64,000 nucleotides of DNA from Nitratireductor kimnyeongensis (lineage in GTDB: Bacteria > Pseudomonadota > Alphaproteobacteria > Rhizobiales > Rhizobiaceae): positions 2,989,001 to 3,053,000 of the forward strand of contig NZ_CP078143.1 of assembly GCF_019891395.1 (NCBI RefSeq), in the 5' to 3' direction. Position numbers and translations under genes: made by a program. The notes beneath the pieces are model-generated. The model was given only the letters and a program-made list of their open reading frames with translations, was not told the DNA's origin and did no database searches. Below are positions 26,309 through 35,540 of the stretch, one piece after another. Each line of letters begins with the position of its first letter. The stretch's first letter is position 1.

Positions 26309-27570
26309 CGTATCGCTGGATCAATCGGCTCTTCACTCTGGCGGTGTTTTCCATGCCGCCGGTCGTTGGGTCGGTTGCCAGCGTGATGTGGCATGGTGGG
26401 GCACTCTGGTGTGCCTTCGAAATCCTTTCCGGCCGGCGCCGTTTGAGTCCGGACACCGCGATGCGGTGGATCGCTCTGTTGATGTTGGTTTATGTCGCCG
26501 CCAACCTGGTTGCGTTCCTCGCGAATGAGCCGACGCTCGATATGGCGTACAAACTTCTACCTCTCTCCACATTTCTTCTGTTTCCCTTCTCCTACTCGGT
26601 CTGGACCATATCGGACAGGGAAGAAGTCGCTCATGCGCTTCTCGCTGGCTGTGCGATCGCGAGCTTCGGCGCGCTGGTGCTGGCACTCGTCCAGTTTATC
26701 TTTCTGGACATGCGGGCTGAGGGCGGTGCAGGCAATGCATTGGTGTTTGCCGATGTGGCCAGCCTAGCAGGGCTGTCTTGCCTGGCGGGGGCACTCGCTT
26801 TCGAAAATCGGCGCCCGTTTTTGCTGAGCATTGCTTTCGTTGCCGCTTTTGCTGCCGTGACCTTGTCTGGATCACGCTCGGTGTGGGTGTTGATGATCGT
26901 CCTCACACTGGTTCAGCTTTTCATTTTCCGCCGGTTCGTTGCGAGCCTGCTGAAGGGGCGGATCCTAGCGCTTGCAGGGTTTGTCATTGTGGTTGCCGTT
27001 CTGGCTTCCGGGCTCATCCTGGACCGGTTCGAAACGCTCTGGCACAACGTGGAGAGGCTGACGGAGGGTGGATACTACAACACCTCTGTCGGCTTGCGCG
27101 TCGCGCTGTGGAAAACGGGAGCGCAGCTTTTCGCGGAAAGCCCGGTTTTTGGGCATGGGATGCAGAACGTGACGGCGCTCATTCATCAGCGTTTGCTTGA
27201 TGATTTCGGGCTGAAAGTGGGTTTTACGCATTTTCACAATGGATTTCTCACCATCGTCGTTGAGTCGGGCATCGTAGCCGGCTTGGCTATCTTCGCGATG
27301 TTCGCATTGATAGCCGTTCTGGCAGTGCGCAGCCTGAAACAGAGGCAGGACCCTCTGGCGCGCCTGGGCGCAACCCTGCTGCTGATGCTGATAGTGGTCT
27401 ATGCCGGCGGGGGCAGCGTGAACCTCATATTCGGTCACGACATTCTCGACACGGTCTTCATGATGTTTCTGGTTGTCGGGCTCTTTTTGTCGAACGGAAC
27501 CTCGCGCCTGTCCGACGCGGAGCAGGAGCCGGGGAGCGTTGCGTCTACCGGGCCGGTGCACCGCCTCTGA
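26305..27570 (+). CDS. O-antigen ligase/polymerase-like membrane protein
   Basis: A 421-residue protein with about 10-12 membrane segments and a large extracytoplasmic loop near residues 240-320. It has the hallmark of the Wzy/WaaL superfamily (O-antigen_lig): a SGSRSVWVLMIVLTLVQLFIF segment, then the long loop with FGHGMQNVTALIHQRL and a conserved HFHNGFLTIVVESGIVAGLAIFAMF. Such proteins join or polymerise lipid-linked oligosaccharides at the periplasmic face. Its 4-base overlap with galE and proximity to manC support a surface-polysaccharide role, but ligase and polymerase cannot be told apart. Confidence 0.85.
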   Translation: MTYRWINRLFTLAVFSMPPVVGSVASVMWHGGALWCAFEILSGRRRLSPDTAMRWIALLMLVYVAANLVAFLANEPTLDMAYKLLPLSTFLLFPFSYSVWTISDREEVAHALLAGCAIASFGALVLALVQFIFLDMRAEGGAGNALVFADVASLAGLSCLAGALAFENRRPFLLSIAFVAAFAAVTLSGSRSVWVLMIVLTLVQLFIFRRFVASLLKGRILALAGFVIVVAVLASGLILDRFETLWHNVERLTEGGYYNTSVGLRVALWKTGAQLFAESPVFGHGMQNVTALIHQRLLDDFGLKVGFTHFHNGFLTIVVESGIVAGLAIFAMFALIAVLAVRSLKQRQDPLARLGATLLLMLIVVYAGGGSVNLIFGHDILDTVFMMFLVVGLFLSNGTSRLSDAEQEPGSVASTGPVHRL

Positions 27571-27619
27571 TCTAAGGCCGCAGGACTGCTTGTCGAAACG
27601 TTGGCCGATGGCCGCTGCT

Positions 27620-29026
27620 TCAGGTGCGACCGTAGCGGTCTTCCAGTCGAATGATATCGTCTTCGCCCAGATAGGAGCCTGACTGCACTTCGATCAGTTC
27701 CAACGGGATCTTGCCCGGATTTTCCAGCGCATGGATCTCGCCCAGCGGAATATAGGTCGACTGATTCTCGGTCAGCATGATGGTCTCTTCGCCCTTCAGC
27801 ACTCTTGCCGTGCCCCGCACCACGACCCAGTGTTCGGCCCGATGATGGTGCTTCTGAACCGAAAGTCTTGCACCCGGCTTCACGGTGATCCGCTTGACCT
27901 GGTAGCGATTGCCGAAATCGATGGAATCGTAGTCGCCCCAGGGCCTGTAGACGCGACGGTGATCCACGTGCTCGGTGCGGTTTGCCGCCTTGAGTTGTCC
28001 GACGATCTCCTTCACGTTTTGCACTGCATCGCGCCGGGCGACGAGAACGGCGTCAGCCGTCTCGACCACGACCAGATCTTCGACGCCAACGATGGCGACG
28101 AGACGCTTCTGGGCGGAGACGATCGAGTTTTTGGACGAAACCTGCAGTACGTCGCCCGTGAAAGCATTTCCGTTGGCGTCTTTGCTCTGCGTTTCCCATA
28201 TGGCGGACCATGAACCGATGTCATTCCAACCGGCGTCGAGCGGGACGACAGCCGCCCTGTCGGTCTTTTCCATCACCGCATAGTCAATGGAATCGGCCGG
28301 GCAGGCCTTGAACGCCTCACGCTCCGGCCTGAGGAAATAGTCGTCGCTTTCCACGCCAGCCATGGCTGCCTTGCAAGCGTCGAGGATCGCCGGAGCATGG
28401 GTGTGAATCGCGTCCAGATATATGCTGGCTCGGAACATGAACATGCCGCTGTTCCAGTCATAGCCACCATCTTTCAGATAGGCCTGCGCGGTTGCCAGAT
28501 CGGGCTTTTCCGCGAAACCCGAAACGACAAACCCGGTTTCGCCAATCCTCTCGCCACGACGGATATAGCCGAAACCGGTCTCGGGACTGGTGGGGACGAT
28601 GCCGAATGTCACCAGCCGGCCCTCATTGGCGAGAATCTGTGCTTTGGCCACGCCTTCGTGGAATGCAGGTACATTCTGAATGAGGTGATCTGCGGGCATG
28701 ACCAGAAGCAGCGGGTCTTCCCCCTTGGCCGTCGCCTGCAAGGCGGCGAGAGTGATGGCCGGTGCCGTGTTGCGGCCCATCGGCTCAAGCAGGATAGGCG
28801 ACTTCTCGATGCCGGCCAGCCGTAGCTGTTCAGCGGCGAGAAAGCGGTGCTCCTCGTTGCACACGGTAAGGGGTGCTGCGCAATCGAGGCCGGCAAGGCG
28901 CGCCATCGTCTGCTGCAACATGGTGGTATCGCCGACGAGCGTGCAAAACTGCTTGGGATAGTGTTCGCGCGAAACCGGCCACAGCCGCGTTCCCATTCCG
29001 CCCGCCATGATCACCGGTACAAACAT
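27620..29026 (-). CDS. manC: Mannose-1-phosphate guanylyltransferase / mannose-6-phosphate isomerase
   Basis: A 468-residue type II bifunctional enzyme. The N-terminal nucleotidyltransferase has [20 protein letters not shown] with the PKQF pattern ([11 protein letters not shown]), [18 protein letters not shown], and [15 protein letters not shown]. The C-terminal cupin isomerase domain has [38 protein letters not shown] and [17 protein letters not shown] with metal-binding His and Glu residues. It makes GDP-mannose from fructose-6-phosphate via mannose-6-phosphate and mannose-1-phosphate, with the phosphomannomutase supplied by the gene at 32.5-33.9 kb. ATG at 29026 follows a GGGGTGG. Convergent with the ligase gene. 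Confidence 0.95.
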   Translation of the reverse strand: MFVPVIMAGGMGTRLWPVSREHYPKQFCTLVGDTTMLQQTMARLAGLDCAAPLTVCNEEHRFLAAEQLRLAGIEKSPILLEPMGRNTAPAITLAALQATAKGEDPLLLVMPADHLIQNVPAFHEGVAKAQILANEGRLVTFGIVPTSPETGFGYIRRGERIGETGFVVSGFAEKPDLATAQAYLKDGGYDWNSGMFMFRASIYLDAIHTHAPAILDACKAAMAGVESDDYFLRPEREAFKACPADSIDYAVMEKTDRAAVVPLDAGWNDIGSWSAIWETQSKDANGNAFTGDVLQVSSKNSIVSAQKRLVAIVGVEDLVVVETADAVLVARRDAVQNVKEIVGQLKAANRTEHVDHRRVYRPWGDYDSIDFGNRYQVKRITVKPGARLSVQKHHHRAEHWVVVRGTARVLKGEETIMLTENQSTYIPLGEIHALENPGKIPLELIEVQSGSYLGEDDIIRLEDRYGRT

Positions 29027-29365
29027 CAAACCACCCCGCCATCATCGTATCAAACGTGTTGCCATGACCGTGAATGGCTGAAACGTCGTCGCCGTTTCAG
29101 CACGCATCCACTTAGATTGCCCCGAGATTAGATTGGAAACGTTGACGCCGGGTGTAGGCAATAGGGCCATCGGTGGATTTGCCGCATCCATGGGGAGAGG
29201 GCGCTACCCCGACAAGCTTTTTTCCCCCAGGGCAAGCCGTGAAAGCAGCCAAAAGTGAATGTGCTTTGCCTCCTTTGCCGGGGAAAGCTGCAACGCTCTG
29301 CGGCAAGTTTATCCCCGCGCGCCCCGGCTCCACTAGACTCTTGCTCTCACAAGGAACGGGCCGCC
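29027..29365. promoter_or_regulatory. Divergent promoter region with an 8-bp inverted repeat
   Basis: 339 bases between divergent manC and the DUF2793 gene. CTGAAACG (29078-29085) and CGTTTCAG (29093-29100) form perfect arms around a 7-base centre, 52-74 bases upstream of the manC start, suitable for an operator or an RNA hairpin. The remainder contains runs of C and T but no gene was supported. Confidence 0.4.
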
Positions 29366-30466
29366 ATGGAACAGACTGCAAATCTCAACCTTCCCTATAT
29401 CATGCCCTCGCAGGCGCAGAAGCATGTGACACACAACGAAGCCATTCGCCTGCTCGACGGATTGGTCCATCTTGCCGTCCGCGACCGCGATCTCTCCACG
29501 CCACCTGACACCCCGGACGATGGTGCATGCTATATCGTGGGGGCCGCTGCCTTGGGAGCCTGGAGTGGCTGGGAAGGCGAAATCGCGTATTTTGTTGACG
29601 GTGCATGGGAAAGGCTTGCGCCCGTCGCCGGCTGGCGCGCCTGGGTCGTGGATGAAAAGCGTCTTGTGGTCTTCGACGGCACGGGTTGGCTGCCGATCAA
29701 CGGCGTACCCGAAAGCGGTGTCGAAATTCAGAATGCAGCCCTGTTCGGGCTTGGCACGAGCGCCGATGCCGTAAACCCGTTTTCCGCAAAGCTCGACAAG
29801 GCGCTCTGGACGGCCCGCTACGTGGCGGAAGGTGGCACGGGAAGCCTGCTCTACACGATGAACAAGGAAGGGCCTGCCGGCGATGTCGGTCTGCTTTTGC
29901 AAAGCGGGTTCAGCACCCGCGCGATGATGGGGCTCTTCGGCTCTGATGGCTGGCGGCTTGCCGTTTCCGATGACGGTGCCGCGTTCAAGGATGCGATTGT
30001 GACCGACGAGAGCTCCGGCCACGTCACACTGCCCTCCAATCCGAAATTTCTCGGCTTCATCAACTACGATCAGTACATCGCCGCCGACACATGGCAGACC
30101 GTGGCGATCAACAATACGGTGGCAAATGACCAACTGGCGTTCGACACGGGGTCCAACCGCTTTACCGCACCCGACGATGGACTTTATCGGTTCGGAGCGG
30201 TGGTCGGCTGGAAACAGAACGGCACCAATGTTCCTTCCGTCCTCAAGGCAAAGCTGGTTCTGAATGGGGCAGGCGACCTTTGCGCGCCTCTGGTGGCGAG
30301 CGATGTGGCCAGTCTCGCGGTCGATGGTTCGGAGGCGGCCCTGCACCTTCACGTGATGGCGGTGCTGACGGCGGGCGACACGGTCGAGCTGGCACAGTTC
30401 TTCGGCGGGCTCGACGGCTATGTGCCTGCGTCGCTCACCCAGCTCTCGGGTGAATGGGTGGCCTGA
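29366..30466 (+). CDS. DUF2793 protein with a C1q-like C-terminus (phage/GTA-type)
   Basis: A 366-residue protein. Residues 1-130 form a DUF2793 region (NLPYIMPSQAQKHVTHNEAI, LLDGLVHLAVRDRDLSTPPDTPDDGACYIVG, WVVDEKRLVVFDGTGWLPI), a module found in phage-like and gene-transfer-agent-like proteins of alphaproteobacteria. The middle part is beta-rich. The end (residues ~235-366) resembles a C1q/TNF-type jelly roll, with FDTGSNRFTAPDDGLYRFGAVVGW and GDTVELAQFFGG. The combination suggests a trimeric tail-fibre-like binding protein. No other phage gene is nearby. The ATG at 29366 follows AAGGAA; the open frame begins earlier. A tRNA-Gln follows 95 bases downstream. Confidence 0.78.
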   Translation: MEQTANLNLPYIMPSQAQKHVTHNEAIRLLDGLVHLAVRDRDLSTPPDTPDDGACYIVGAAALGAWSGWEGEIAYFVDGAWERLAPVAGWRAWVVDEKRLVVFDGTGWLPINGVPESGVEIQNAALFGLGTSADAVNPFSAKLDKALWTARYVAEGGTGSLLYTMNKEGPAGDVGLLLQSGFSTRAMMGLFGSDGWRLAVSDDGAAFKDAIVTDESSGHVTLPSNPKFLGFINYDQYIAADTWQTVAINNTVANDQLAFDTGSNRFTAPDDGLYRFGAVVGWKQNGTNVPSVLKAKLVLNGAGDLCAPLVASDVASLAVDGSEAALHLHVMAVLTAGDTVELAQFFGGLDGYVPASLTQLSGEWVA

Positions 30467-30561
30467 CGGAAAGGGACGGAAAGCGCTTGCTCCACAGAAA
30501 GGCTCAAAACGCCTTCTTGTCGTGGGGCCGTGCTTCTGCTATCCACCGCTTCGCTCGGTCT

Positions 30562-30636
30562 TGGGGCGTCGCCAAGTGGTAAGGCAACGGTTTTTGGTAC
30601 CGTCATTCGCAGGTTCGAATCCTGCCGCCCCAGCCA
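30562..30636 (+). tRNA. tRNA-Gln (TTG)
   Basis: 75 nt including the encoded CCA. The acceptor stem TGGGGCG pairs with CGCCCCA, the anticodon stem ACGGT/ACCGT closes the loop TTTTGGT with anticodon TTG, and the T arm carries GGTTCGAATCC. Discriminator base is G. An AT-richer islet begins directly after it. Confidence 0.97.
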
Positions 30637-30869
30637 TGATCTATTTTGTTAATAAAATCAATTTTTTAAGCGAAGCCCGAAAATACCCTGTGTTACAACT
30701 TTGTGAGTGTTCCACATGGGGTTTTGCATGTGGAAATCGGCCATCCGAGATTCGTCGAGGCCTTTTGCATCGCTCATTTAAAACCTTCTGTGGAACACAA
30801 CGCGAACAGATGGAAGGTGTATCGGTCTTCCTGTTATAACTCTGCGGGCAACATTCATGGGCAGTGGCG

Positions 30870-31931
30870 ATGAAGGTTTCGGCGCAAGGAAGCATATTTG
30901 CTGAGCATGACATTGATGCAATGAATGAAGATGATGTTGCCGGTGAGCTAGTTCGGCCATTATGCCGAGCGCTAGGCTATCGGCAGGGCGGTGAATTCGC
31001 CAATCTTCGCAGCCAAATACCGTTGCAATATGATCGTGCTTTTCTAGGCCACAAGGACGCAAAGAAAGACCCGCCTCTTAGAGGAAGGCCCGACTTTGTT
31101 TGCGAGGTTGTCTCCTATGCCCGGTGGGTGGTCGAAGCGAAACGCCCGTCCGTCGAGTTGTCATTAGAAGACAGTCAACAGGCCCACACCTACGCAACTC
31201 ATCCTGAGATCGCAGCAGAGTATTACATGCTCACAAACGGCCGCGAATTCCGCGTTTATCGTGTAGGGCGACCAGATTCGCCGGTGTTCCAATGGATGAA
31301 AGACGAAACCAATGAATTGTTACCGGCGCTTCGTAATCTTTTAGGGCCGGACGCGATGAAGAAGAAAGCGGAGGTAAAGATTGATCTTGGAAAGCCTCTT
31401 GCGCCCGGATTTGGATCGGCCGTCGCTATCGTGGGTGGCGAGGTCGTCTATGAAAAGAACGTCGCCAGCATCCCTTTGAATGTAGATATGGATGGCCTGA
31501 GAAACTCTGTCGTAGGATGGAAGGTATTCCGCCGAGAAGACGGGCTAATTTCAGCCGAAGTTGAGGTTAAGTCTGCATTCACCGCCATGGACGAATTACA
31601 CAAAGCGATGGGATTTTCTCCCCTTTTATTCAATTCGGCTGATGAGTTTATATCCCTTGATAAAACACAACCTACTCTACTACAAAATGTTCTCAATTTA
31701 AGTTTCAAGGCCGGAACGCCATTTCCAAAGACGCTGTTGAGCCCGGCAGGTGTAATTCCATTCGATGTCACCACCACTTGCTATACGGAGGCACTTGGCT
31801 TCATTGAGGGAAATCAGTTTCGTGGGACGTTCGTAGTTGACTATGACTACCTTCTTCCAGCGGGACTTCCGGGCATACCCTCTCAGTTTGAAATGAGAAG
31901 CGAAGGCACGTTTGAAATCGCTTTTGCATAG
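30870..31931 (+). CDS. Lone HsdR N-terminal-domain (PD-(D/E)xK nuclease-like) protein with unknown C-terminus
   Basis: A 353-residue protein. Residues ~15-150 resemble the N-terminal restriction nuclease domain of type I HsdR: VAGELVRPLCRALGY, then RGRPDFVCEVVSYARWVVEAKRPS with the Asp and Glu-x-Lys of the PD-(D/E)xK core, then AHTYATHPEIAAEYYMLTNGREFRVYRV. There is no helicase domain and no adjacent HsdM or HsdS. The C-terminal ~190 residues (from about 165) are not recognised. The base composition is visibly AT-richer than neighbouring genes, and the gene sits just after tRNA-Gln, so horizontal acquisition is likely. ATG at 30870 was chosen; a GTG lies 6 bases upstream. A defence function is possible but not shown. 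Confidence 0.72.
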   Translation: MKVSAQGSIFAEHDIDAMNEDDVAGELVRPLCRALGYRQGGEFANLRSQIPLQYDRAFLGHKDAKKDPPLRGRPDFVCEVVSYARWVVEAKRPSVELSLEDSQQAHTYATHPEIAAEYYMLTNGREFRVYRVGRPDSPVFQWMKDETNELLPALRNLLGPDAMKKKAEVKIDLGKPLAPGFGSAVAIVGGEVVYEKNVASIPLNVDMDGLRNSVVGWKVFRREDGLISAEVEVKSAFTAMDELHKAMGFSPLLFNSADEFISLDKTQPTLLQNVLNLSFKAGTPFPKTLLSPAGVIPFDVTTTCYTEALGFIEGNQFRGTFVVDYDYLLPAGLPGIPSQFEMRSEGTFEIAFA

Positions 31932-31972
31932 CGCAGTCCGTGTGCGACCGGCTTCTGTTGAAACGGTGCGGA

Positions 31973-32423
31973 TCAGGCTGGCATGATGCAATATGTCTGC
32001 ACTGCCGATCCTAGAATGCAAATCGCTGAGAGAAGCCCCGACGCTATGCCGGTCCAATGCGTCCGCGTGATCCAGCGTTTTGTGCCGTCATCGAACTTCG
32101 GCCAATGCTCATCATCGTAGATCATGCCGGGGTTTACGGCTTCACAGATAGCTGCGTGAAAGCTCCAATTTGCCCAGACAAGGAAGCCGCATAAGAAGGC
32201 CAAGAGAAGCCCGGCAACGTGCCACCAAAACACCGAAGGAAGCACTGTCGACGCCAGCCGTTCATTCTGCGTGAGGAAGGCGATGGCAGCGCCACGCACA
32301 TGCAACAGCGATGCTATCAGCCACCGCCTCATAGTCAGCATTTAGCTGAAACGCGTGGCGCTTGCTCTTTTGGTAATCCTCATGTCGGAGTTTCCGAACT
32401 TCGATTACTTCGTCGCGTGTCAT
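31973..32423 (-). pseudogene. Frameshifted small membrane-protein gene
   Basis: Two overlapping minus-strand frames seem to be halves of one gene. The first (from ATG at 32423) encodes MTRDEVIEVRKLRHEDYQKS...LNADY and then turns Cys-rich and ends at 32262. The second, from about 32332, encodes MRRWLIASLLHVRGAAIAFL, then two membrane segments (SVFWWHVAGLLLAFLCGFLVW and TGIASGLLSAICILGSAVQTY). The joined product would have an N-terminal charged helix followed by a GAAIAFL membrane helix, a layout I associate with small phage/plasmid-type membrane proteins. A single-base shift near 32330 reconciles them. The break could be real or a sequence error. It lies in the islet behind tRNA-Gln. Confidence 0.5.
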
Positions 32424-32472
32424 CGGCACGATTACCCCTCCCGCTTCCATCTATATCATTGGCGGGGTACGA

Positions 32473-32509
32473 CGAAAAAGAAAAGCCCGCCGGAGATGCG
32501 GCGGGCTTT
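32473..32509 (-). terminator. Rho-independent terminator of the phosphomannomutase gene
   Basis: On the minus strand AAAGCCCGCC and GGCGGGCTTT (32500-32509 and 32482-32491) pair perfectly over 10 bp around an 8-base loop, followed by a T-rich tract (TTCTTTTT). It lies about 25 bases after the gene's stop. On the plus strand the same stem is only weakly followed by T, so it mainly serves the minus-strand gene. Confidence 0.85.
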
Positions 32510-32534
32510 GGTCGGATTCGTACGGAGCGTACGG

Positions 32535-33896
32535 CTAACCAGCCCGCTCGATCATCCCGCGCAATTCGTCCACCTTCGTCTTCAAAAGCGCCTTGTCGCC
32601 GCGGGTTTCCACGTTGAGGCGGAGCAGGGGTTCGGTGTTGGAGGCGCGGAGGTTGAAGCGCCAGTCGTCGAACACCATGCCGAGGCCGTCCTGGCTCTCG
32701 ACTTCCGGGTTCTGCGGCAGATAGTGGTCGGAAATGCGCTTCTGGACTTCGGCTGCGTCCGAAACGGTGAAGTTGATCTCGCCGGAGCACGGATAGGCGG
32801 CGATGCGTTCTTCGAGGCGTTCGGCAAGCGTGGTGCCACTGGCCGAAAGGTCCGCCACCACATCGAGCCAGGCCAGCATGCCCGAATCGCAATAGGCGAA
32901 ATCGCGAAAATAATGGTGGGCGCTCATCTCGCCGCCATAGATGGCGTTTTCCTCGCGCATCATCTGTTTGAAATAGGCGTGCCCGGTGCGGCAGGGCTTG
33001 GCCACGCCGCCGGCGCTCTCCACCATGTCGATCGTGTTCCAGGTCAGGCGCGGATCGTAGAGGACGGTGCTGCCGGGATGTTTGCCAAGCAGCGTCTGCG
33101 CGATCATGCCAACCAGATAGTAGCCTTCAACGAAACGGCCCTTGTGATCGTAGAGGAAGCAGCGGTCGAAATCGCCGTCCCAGGCGATCGCCAGATCGGC
33201 ATCGTGTTCGATGACCGCCTTGCTCGCCTTTTCCCGTTTTTCCGGCAATAGCGGGTTTGGCACACCATTGGGCAGACGCGGATCGGGCTCGTGGTCGATT
33301 TTGATGAAGGTGAAGGGCAGGTGCTTTTCCAGAAGGTCGATGATCAGACCTGCGCAGCCATTGCCCGCGTGGCAGACGATCTTCATCGGTTTGAGGTTCT
33401 GACCCGCCACCTCGTTGAGAAGACGCTCGATATAGGCATCGCGGTCGCACAGATCATGCAGGGCGCCGCGCGCAGCATAATCGGCAACCGGCTGAAGCAC
33501 CGCGTCGGAACGCATGATCGCCTCGATGCCGTTAAAGGCGTTGTCCGGCGTCGCGGCGGATGCACCCTTCAGCACCATCTTGATGCCGTTGTAGTCGGGC
33601 GGATTGTGGCTGGCAGTCACCATGAGGCCGGCATCCGCGCCGCTGGCAGCGGTATGGAAATAAACCTCTTCCGTTCCGCAACGGCCAACCGGCCGCACGC
33701 TGACGCCGCTATCGAGTAGGCCCTGGGTCAGCGCTTCGGCGAGAGCCGGGCTGTCCATGCGCATGTCATGACCGACAACGACTGTGCCGGGGTTGAGGCT
33801 CTGCTTGAGCGCCTGTGAAAAGCGATAGGCGAAAGGGATATTGATTTCCTCGGGGATTCGACCACGAACGTCGTACGCTTTGAAAGGGGCGCCCAT
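32535..33896 (-). CDS. Phosphomannomutase/phosphoglucomutase
   Basis: A 453-residue alpha-D-phosphohexomutase of the AlgC/ManB type. The catalytic phosphoserine loop is TASHNPPDYNG, the metal-binding loop is AWDGDFDRCF, the sugar-binding loop is GGEMSAHHYF, and the phosphate-binding C-terminal loop contains RASNTEPLLRLNVE. It converts mannose-6-phosphate and/or glucose-6-phosphate to the 1-phosphate, feeding GDP-mannose synthesis by manC and UDP-glucose. The ATG at 33896 (MGAPFKAYDVRGRIPEE) is the family start; upstream codons do not fit. Terminator at 32473-32509. Divergent from the DegT gene. Confidence 0.94.
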   Translation of the reverse strand: MGAPFKAYDVRGRIPEEINIPFAYRFSQALKQSLNPGTVVVGHDMRMDSPALAEALTQGLLDSGVSVRPVGRCGTEEVYFHTAASGADAGLMVTASHNPPDYNGIKMVLKGASAATPDNAFNGIEAIMRSDAVLQPVADYAARGALHDLCDRDAYIERLLNEVAGQNLKPMKIVCHAGNGCAGLIIDLLEKHLPFTFIKIDHEPDPRLPNGVPNPLLPEKREKASKAVIEHDADLAIAWDGDFDRCFLYDHKGRFVEGYYLVGMIAQTLLGKHPGSTVLYDPRLTWNTIDMVESAGGVAKPCRTGHAYFKQMMREENAIYGGEMSAHHYFRDFAYCDSGMLAWLDVVADLSASGTTLAERLEERIAAYPCSGEINFTVSDAAEVQKRISDHYLPQNPEVESQDGLGMVFDDWRFNLRASNTEPLLRLNVETRGDKALLKTKVDELRGMIERAG

Positions 33897-34195
33897 ACTT
33901 TCCTTCCTGGATGTTTCTTGAAGACGAACAATGCGCTGTTGCCGTGGAGCATTGCAATGGTTGATTGAAGTTTTGTTAGGTTTGCGAGAAAGAGCACAAC
34001 ATTGGATTCCCGGCGGCAAATGCGCACAGACTTCAAATACAAAAAGAGCTGAAAGGGTTGCAGACGGTCTTGTTCACCTCTTGTAACAGCTGAGGTGGCA
34101 GATTGAAGGGCACCCTTGGTTGCGCTATGCGTGCCGCATCCCTATTCAACGAGCGGGGCTGATGCGGAATCATCCCGCAACTGATTGGGCAACAA
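33897..34195. promoter_or_regulatory. Divergent intergenic region
   Basis: 299 bases between divergent starts of the hexomutase and the DegT aminotransferase. It is AT-richer than the genes and presumably holds both promoters. No operator palindrome or riboswitch could be recognised by eye. Confidence 0.35.
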
Positions 34196-35314
34196 ATGCA
34201 ATTTATCGATCTCGGCGCTCAGCGTGAGCGCATCAAGGACAGGCTCGCAGCTGCAATCGACACGGTCGTGGCAGAAGGGCGCTATATTTTAGGACCGCAG
34301 GTCGCCGCTTTCGAGGAGCAGCTTGCGGCCTATGTCGGAACGAAACACGCAATTGCCTGTGCCAATGGCACGGATGCCCTTTTGATGCCGTTGATGGCCT
34401 ATGGCATCGGACCGGGCGACGCGGTTTTCTGCCCGAGCTTCACCTTTGCAGCGACGGCCGAAGTCGTGGCACTGGCGGGTGCGGAGCCGGTCTTTGTGGA
34501 GATCGATGCCGATACCTACAATTTGGACCCGAAGAGCCTGGTGGCTGCCATTGACCTCATCAAGGCAGAAGGCCGGCTGACCCCGAAAGCGGTGATTCCG
34601 GTGGATCTCTTCGGTCTGGCTGCCGATTACGGCGCCATCGAGGGCATCGCCGCGCGCGAGGGGCTGCGCATCATCGAGGATGCCGCGCAATCCATCGGCG
34701 GCACACTCAACAACAAACGCTGCGGCGCGTTCGGCCATGTGGCGTCCACCAGTTTCTACCCGGCCAAGCCGCTTGGCTGCTATGGCGATGGTGGCGCGAT
34801 GTTCACCGACGATGATGAGCTCGCCGATGTGCTGCGCTCCATCGCCTTTCACGGCAAGGGCGAGAGCCAATATGACAATGTGCGCGTAGGCCTGAATTCG
34901 CGCCTCGATACGATTCAGGCAGCGATCCTGATCGAGAAACTGGCGATCCTTGAAGACGAGATGGAAGCGCGCCAGAAGGTTGCCGCACGCTATGCTGAAG
35001 GTCTCGGCGGTGTGGTCAAGGTGGCGGTGACGCCGAAGGGGCACCGCTCGGCCTGGGCGCAGTATGCCATCGAGACCGAGAAGCGCGATCATGTGCGCAG
35101 TCGCCTGCGCGAAGCGGGCATACCCTCCGTCGTCTATTACGAAAAGCCGCTGCATCTTCAGAAGGCCTATGAGGTCTATGCGAAGGCACCGGGAGGGTTG
35201 GCCGTTTCTGAAAGCCTGCCACACCGCATCCTTTGCCTGCCGATGCATCCCTATCTGGAAGAAAGCGATCAGGACCGTGTGATCGAGACCATTCGCAAGG
35301 CTGTCTCGGAGTAG
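34196..35314 (+). CDS. DegT/DnrJ/EryC1/StrS family sugar aminotransferase
   Basis: A 372-residue PLP-dependent aminotransferase acting on keto-sugar nucleotides. The N-terminus is the typical MQFIDLGAQRERIKDRL, with GPQVAAFEEQLAAYVGTKHAIACANGTDAL and the Asp-Ala-Ala-Gln of the PLP pocket (IIEDAAQSIGG). The PLP-binding Lys is in STSFYPAKPLGCYGDGGAM, followed by an Arg/Asn-rich GLNSRLDTIQAAIL. It probably makes an amino-sugar for surface polysaccharide. It lies between the hexomutase and the sulfate-activation genes. No dehydratase partner (e.g. a UDP-GlcNAc 4,6-dehydratase) is in the window, so the precise sugar is open. ATG at 34196. Confidence 0.93.
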   Translation: MQFIDLGAQRERIKDRLAAAIDTVVAEGRYILGPQVAAFEEQLAAYVGTKHAIACANGTDALLMPLMAYGIGPGDAVFCPSFTFAATAEVVALAGAEPVFVEIDADTYNLDPKSLVAAIDLIKAEGRLTPKAVIPVDLFGLAADYGAIEGIAAREGLRIIEDAAQSIGGTLNNKRCGAFGHVASTSFYPAKPLGCYGDGGAMFTDDDELADVLRSIAFHGKGESQYDNVRVGLNSRLDTIQAAILIEKLAILEDEMEARQKVAARYAEGLGGVVKVAVTPKGHRSAWAQYAIETEKRDHVRSRLREAGIPSVVYYEKPLHLQKAYEVYAKAPGGLAVSESLPHRILCLPMHPYLEESDQDRVIETIRKAVSE

Positions 35315-35540
35315 ACGGAGAACGGGTTTTAGGCCTTTGGCTGCGCTTTGGCAGCCGGCCTTCACCGATTTTGAAATGCCTTTTCCCTTGGCTAGGGAAG
35401 AACGCAAAATGCGCCTCGAAAACCGGGGTTGGGCGGGCGAGTGCGCTCCTTGATAGGCCAAATACCGCGTGATACCTAAAGGCACAATCCAGACGCAGCC
35501 CCGGCCCCGGCCACATGGACATAGACAAGAAGGCGAAAAA

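Noticed and set aside
30562..32534. Complete genomic island with att repeats
   Set aside because: No duplicated tRNA 3' end and no integrase were found within or beyond the islet.
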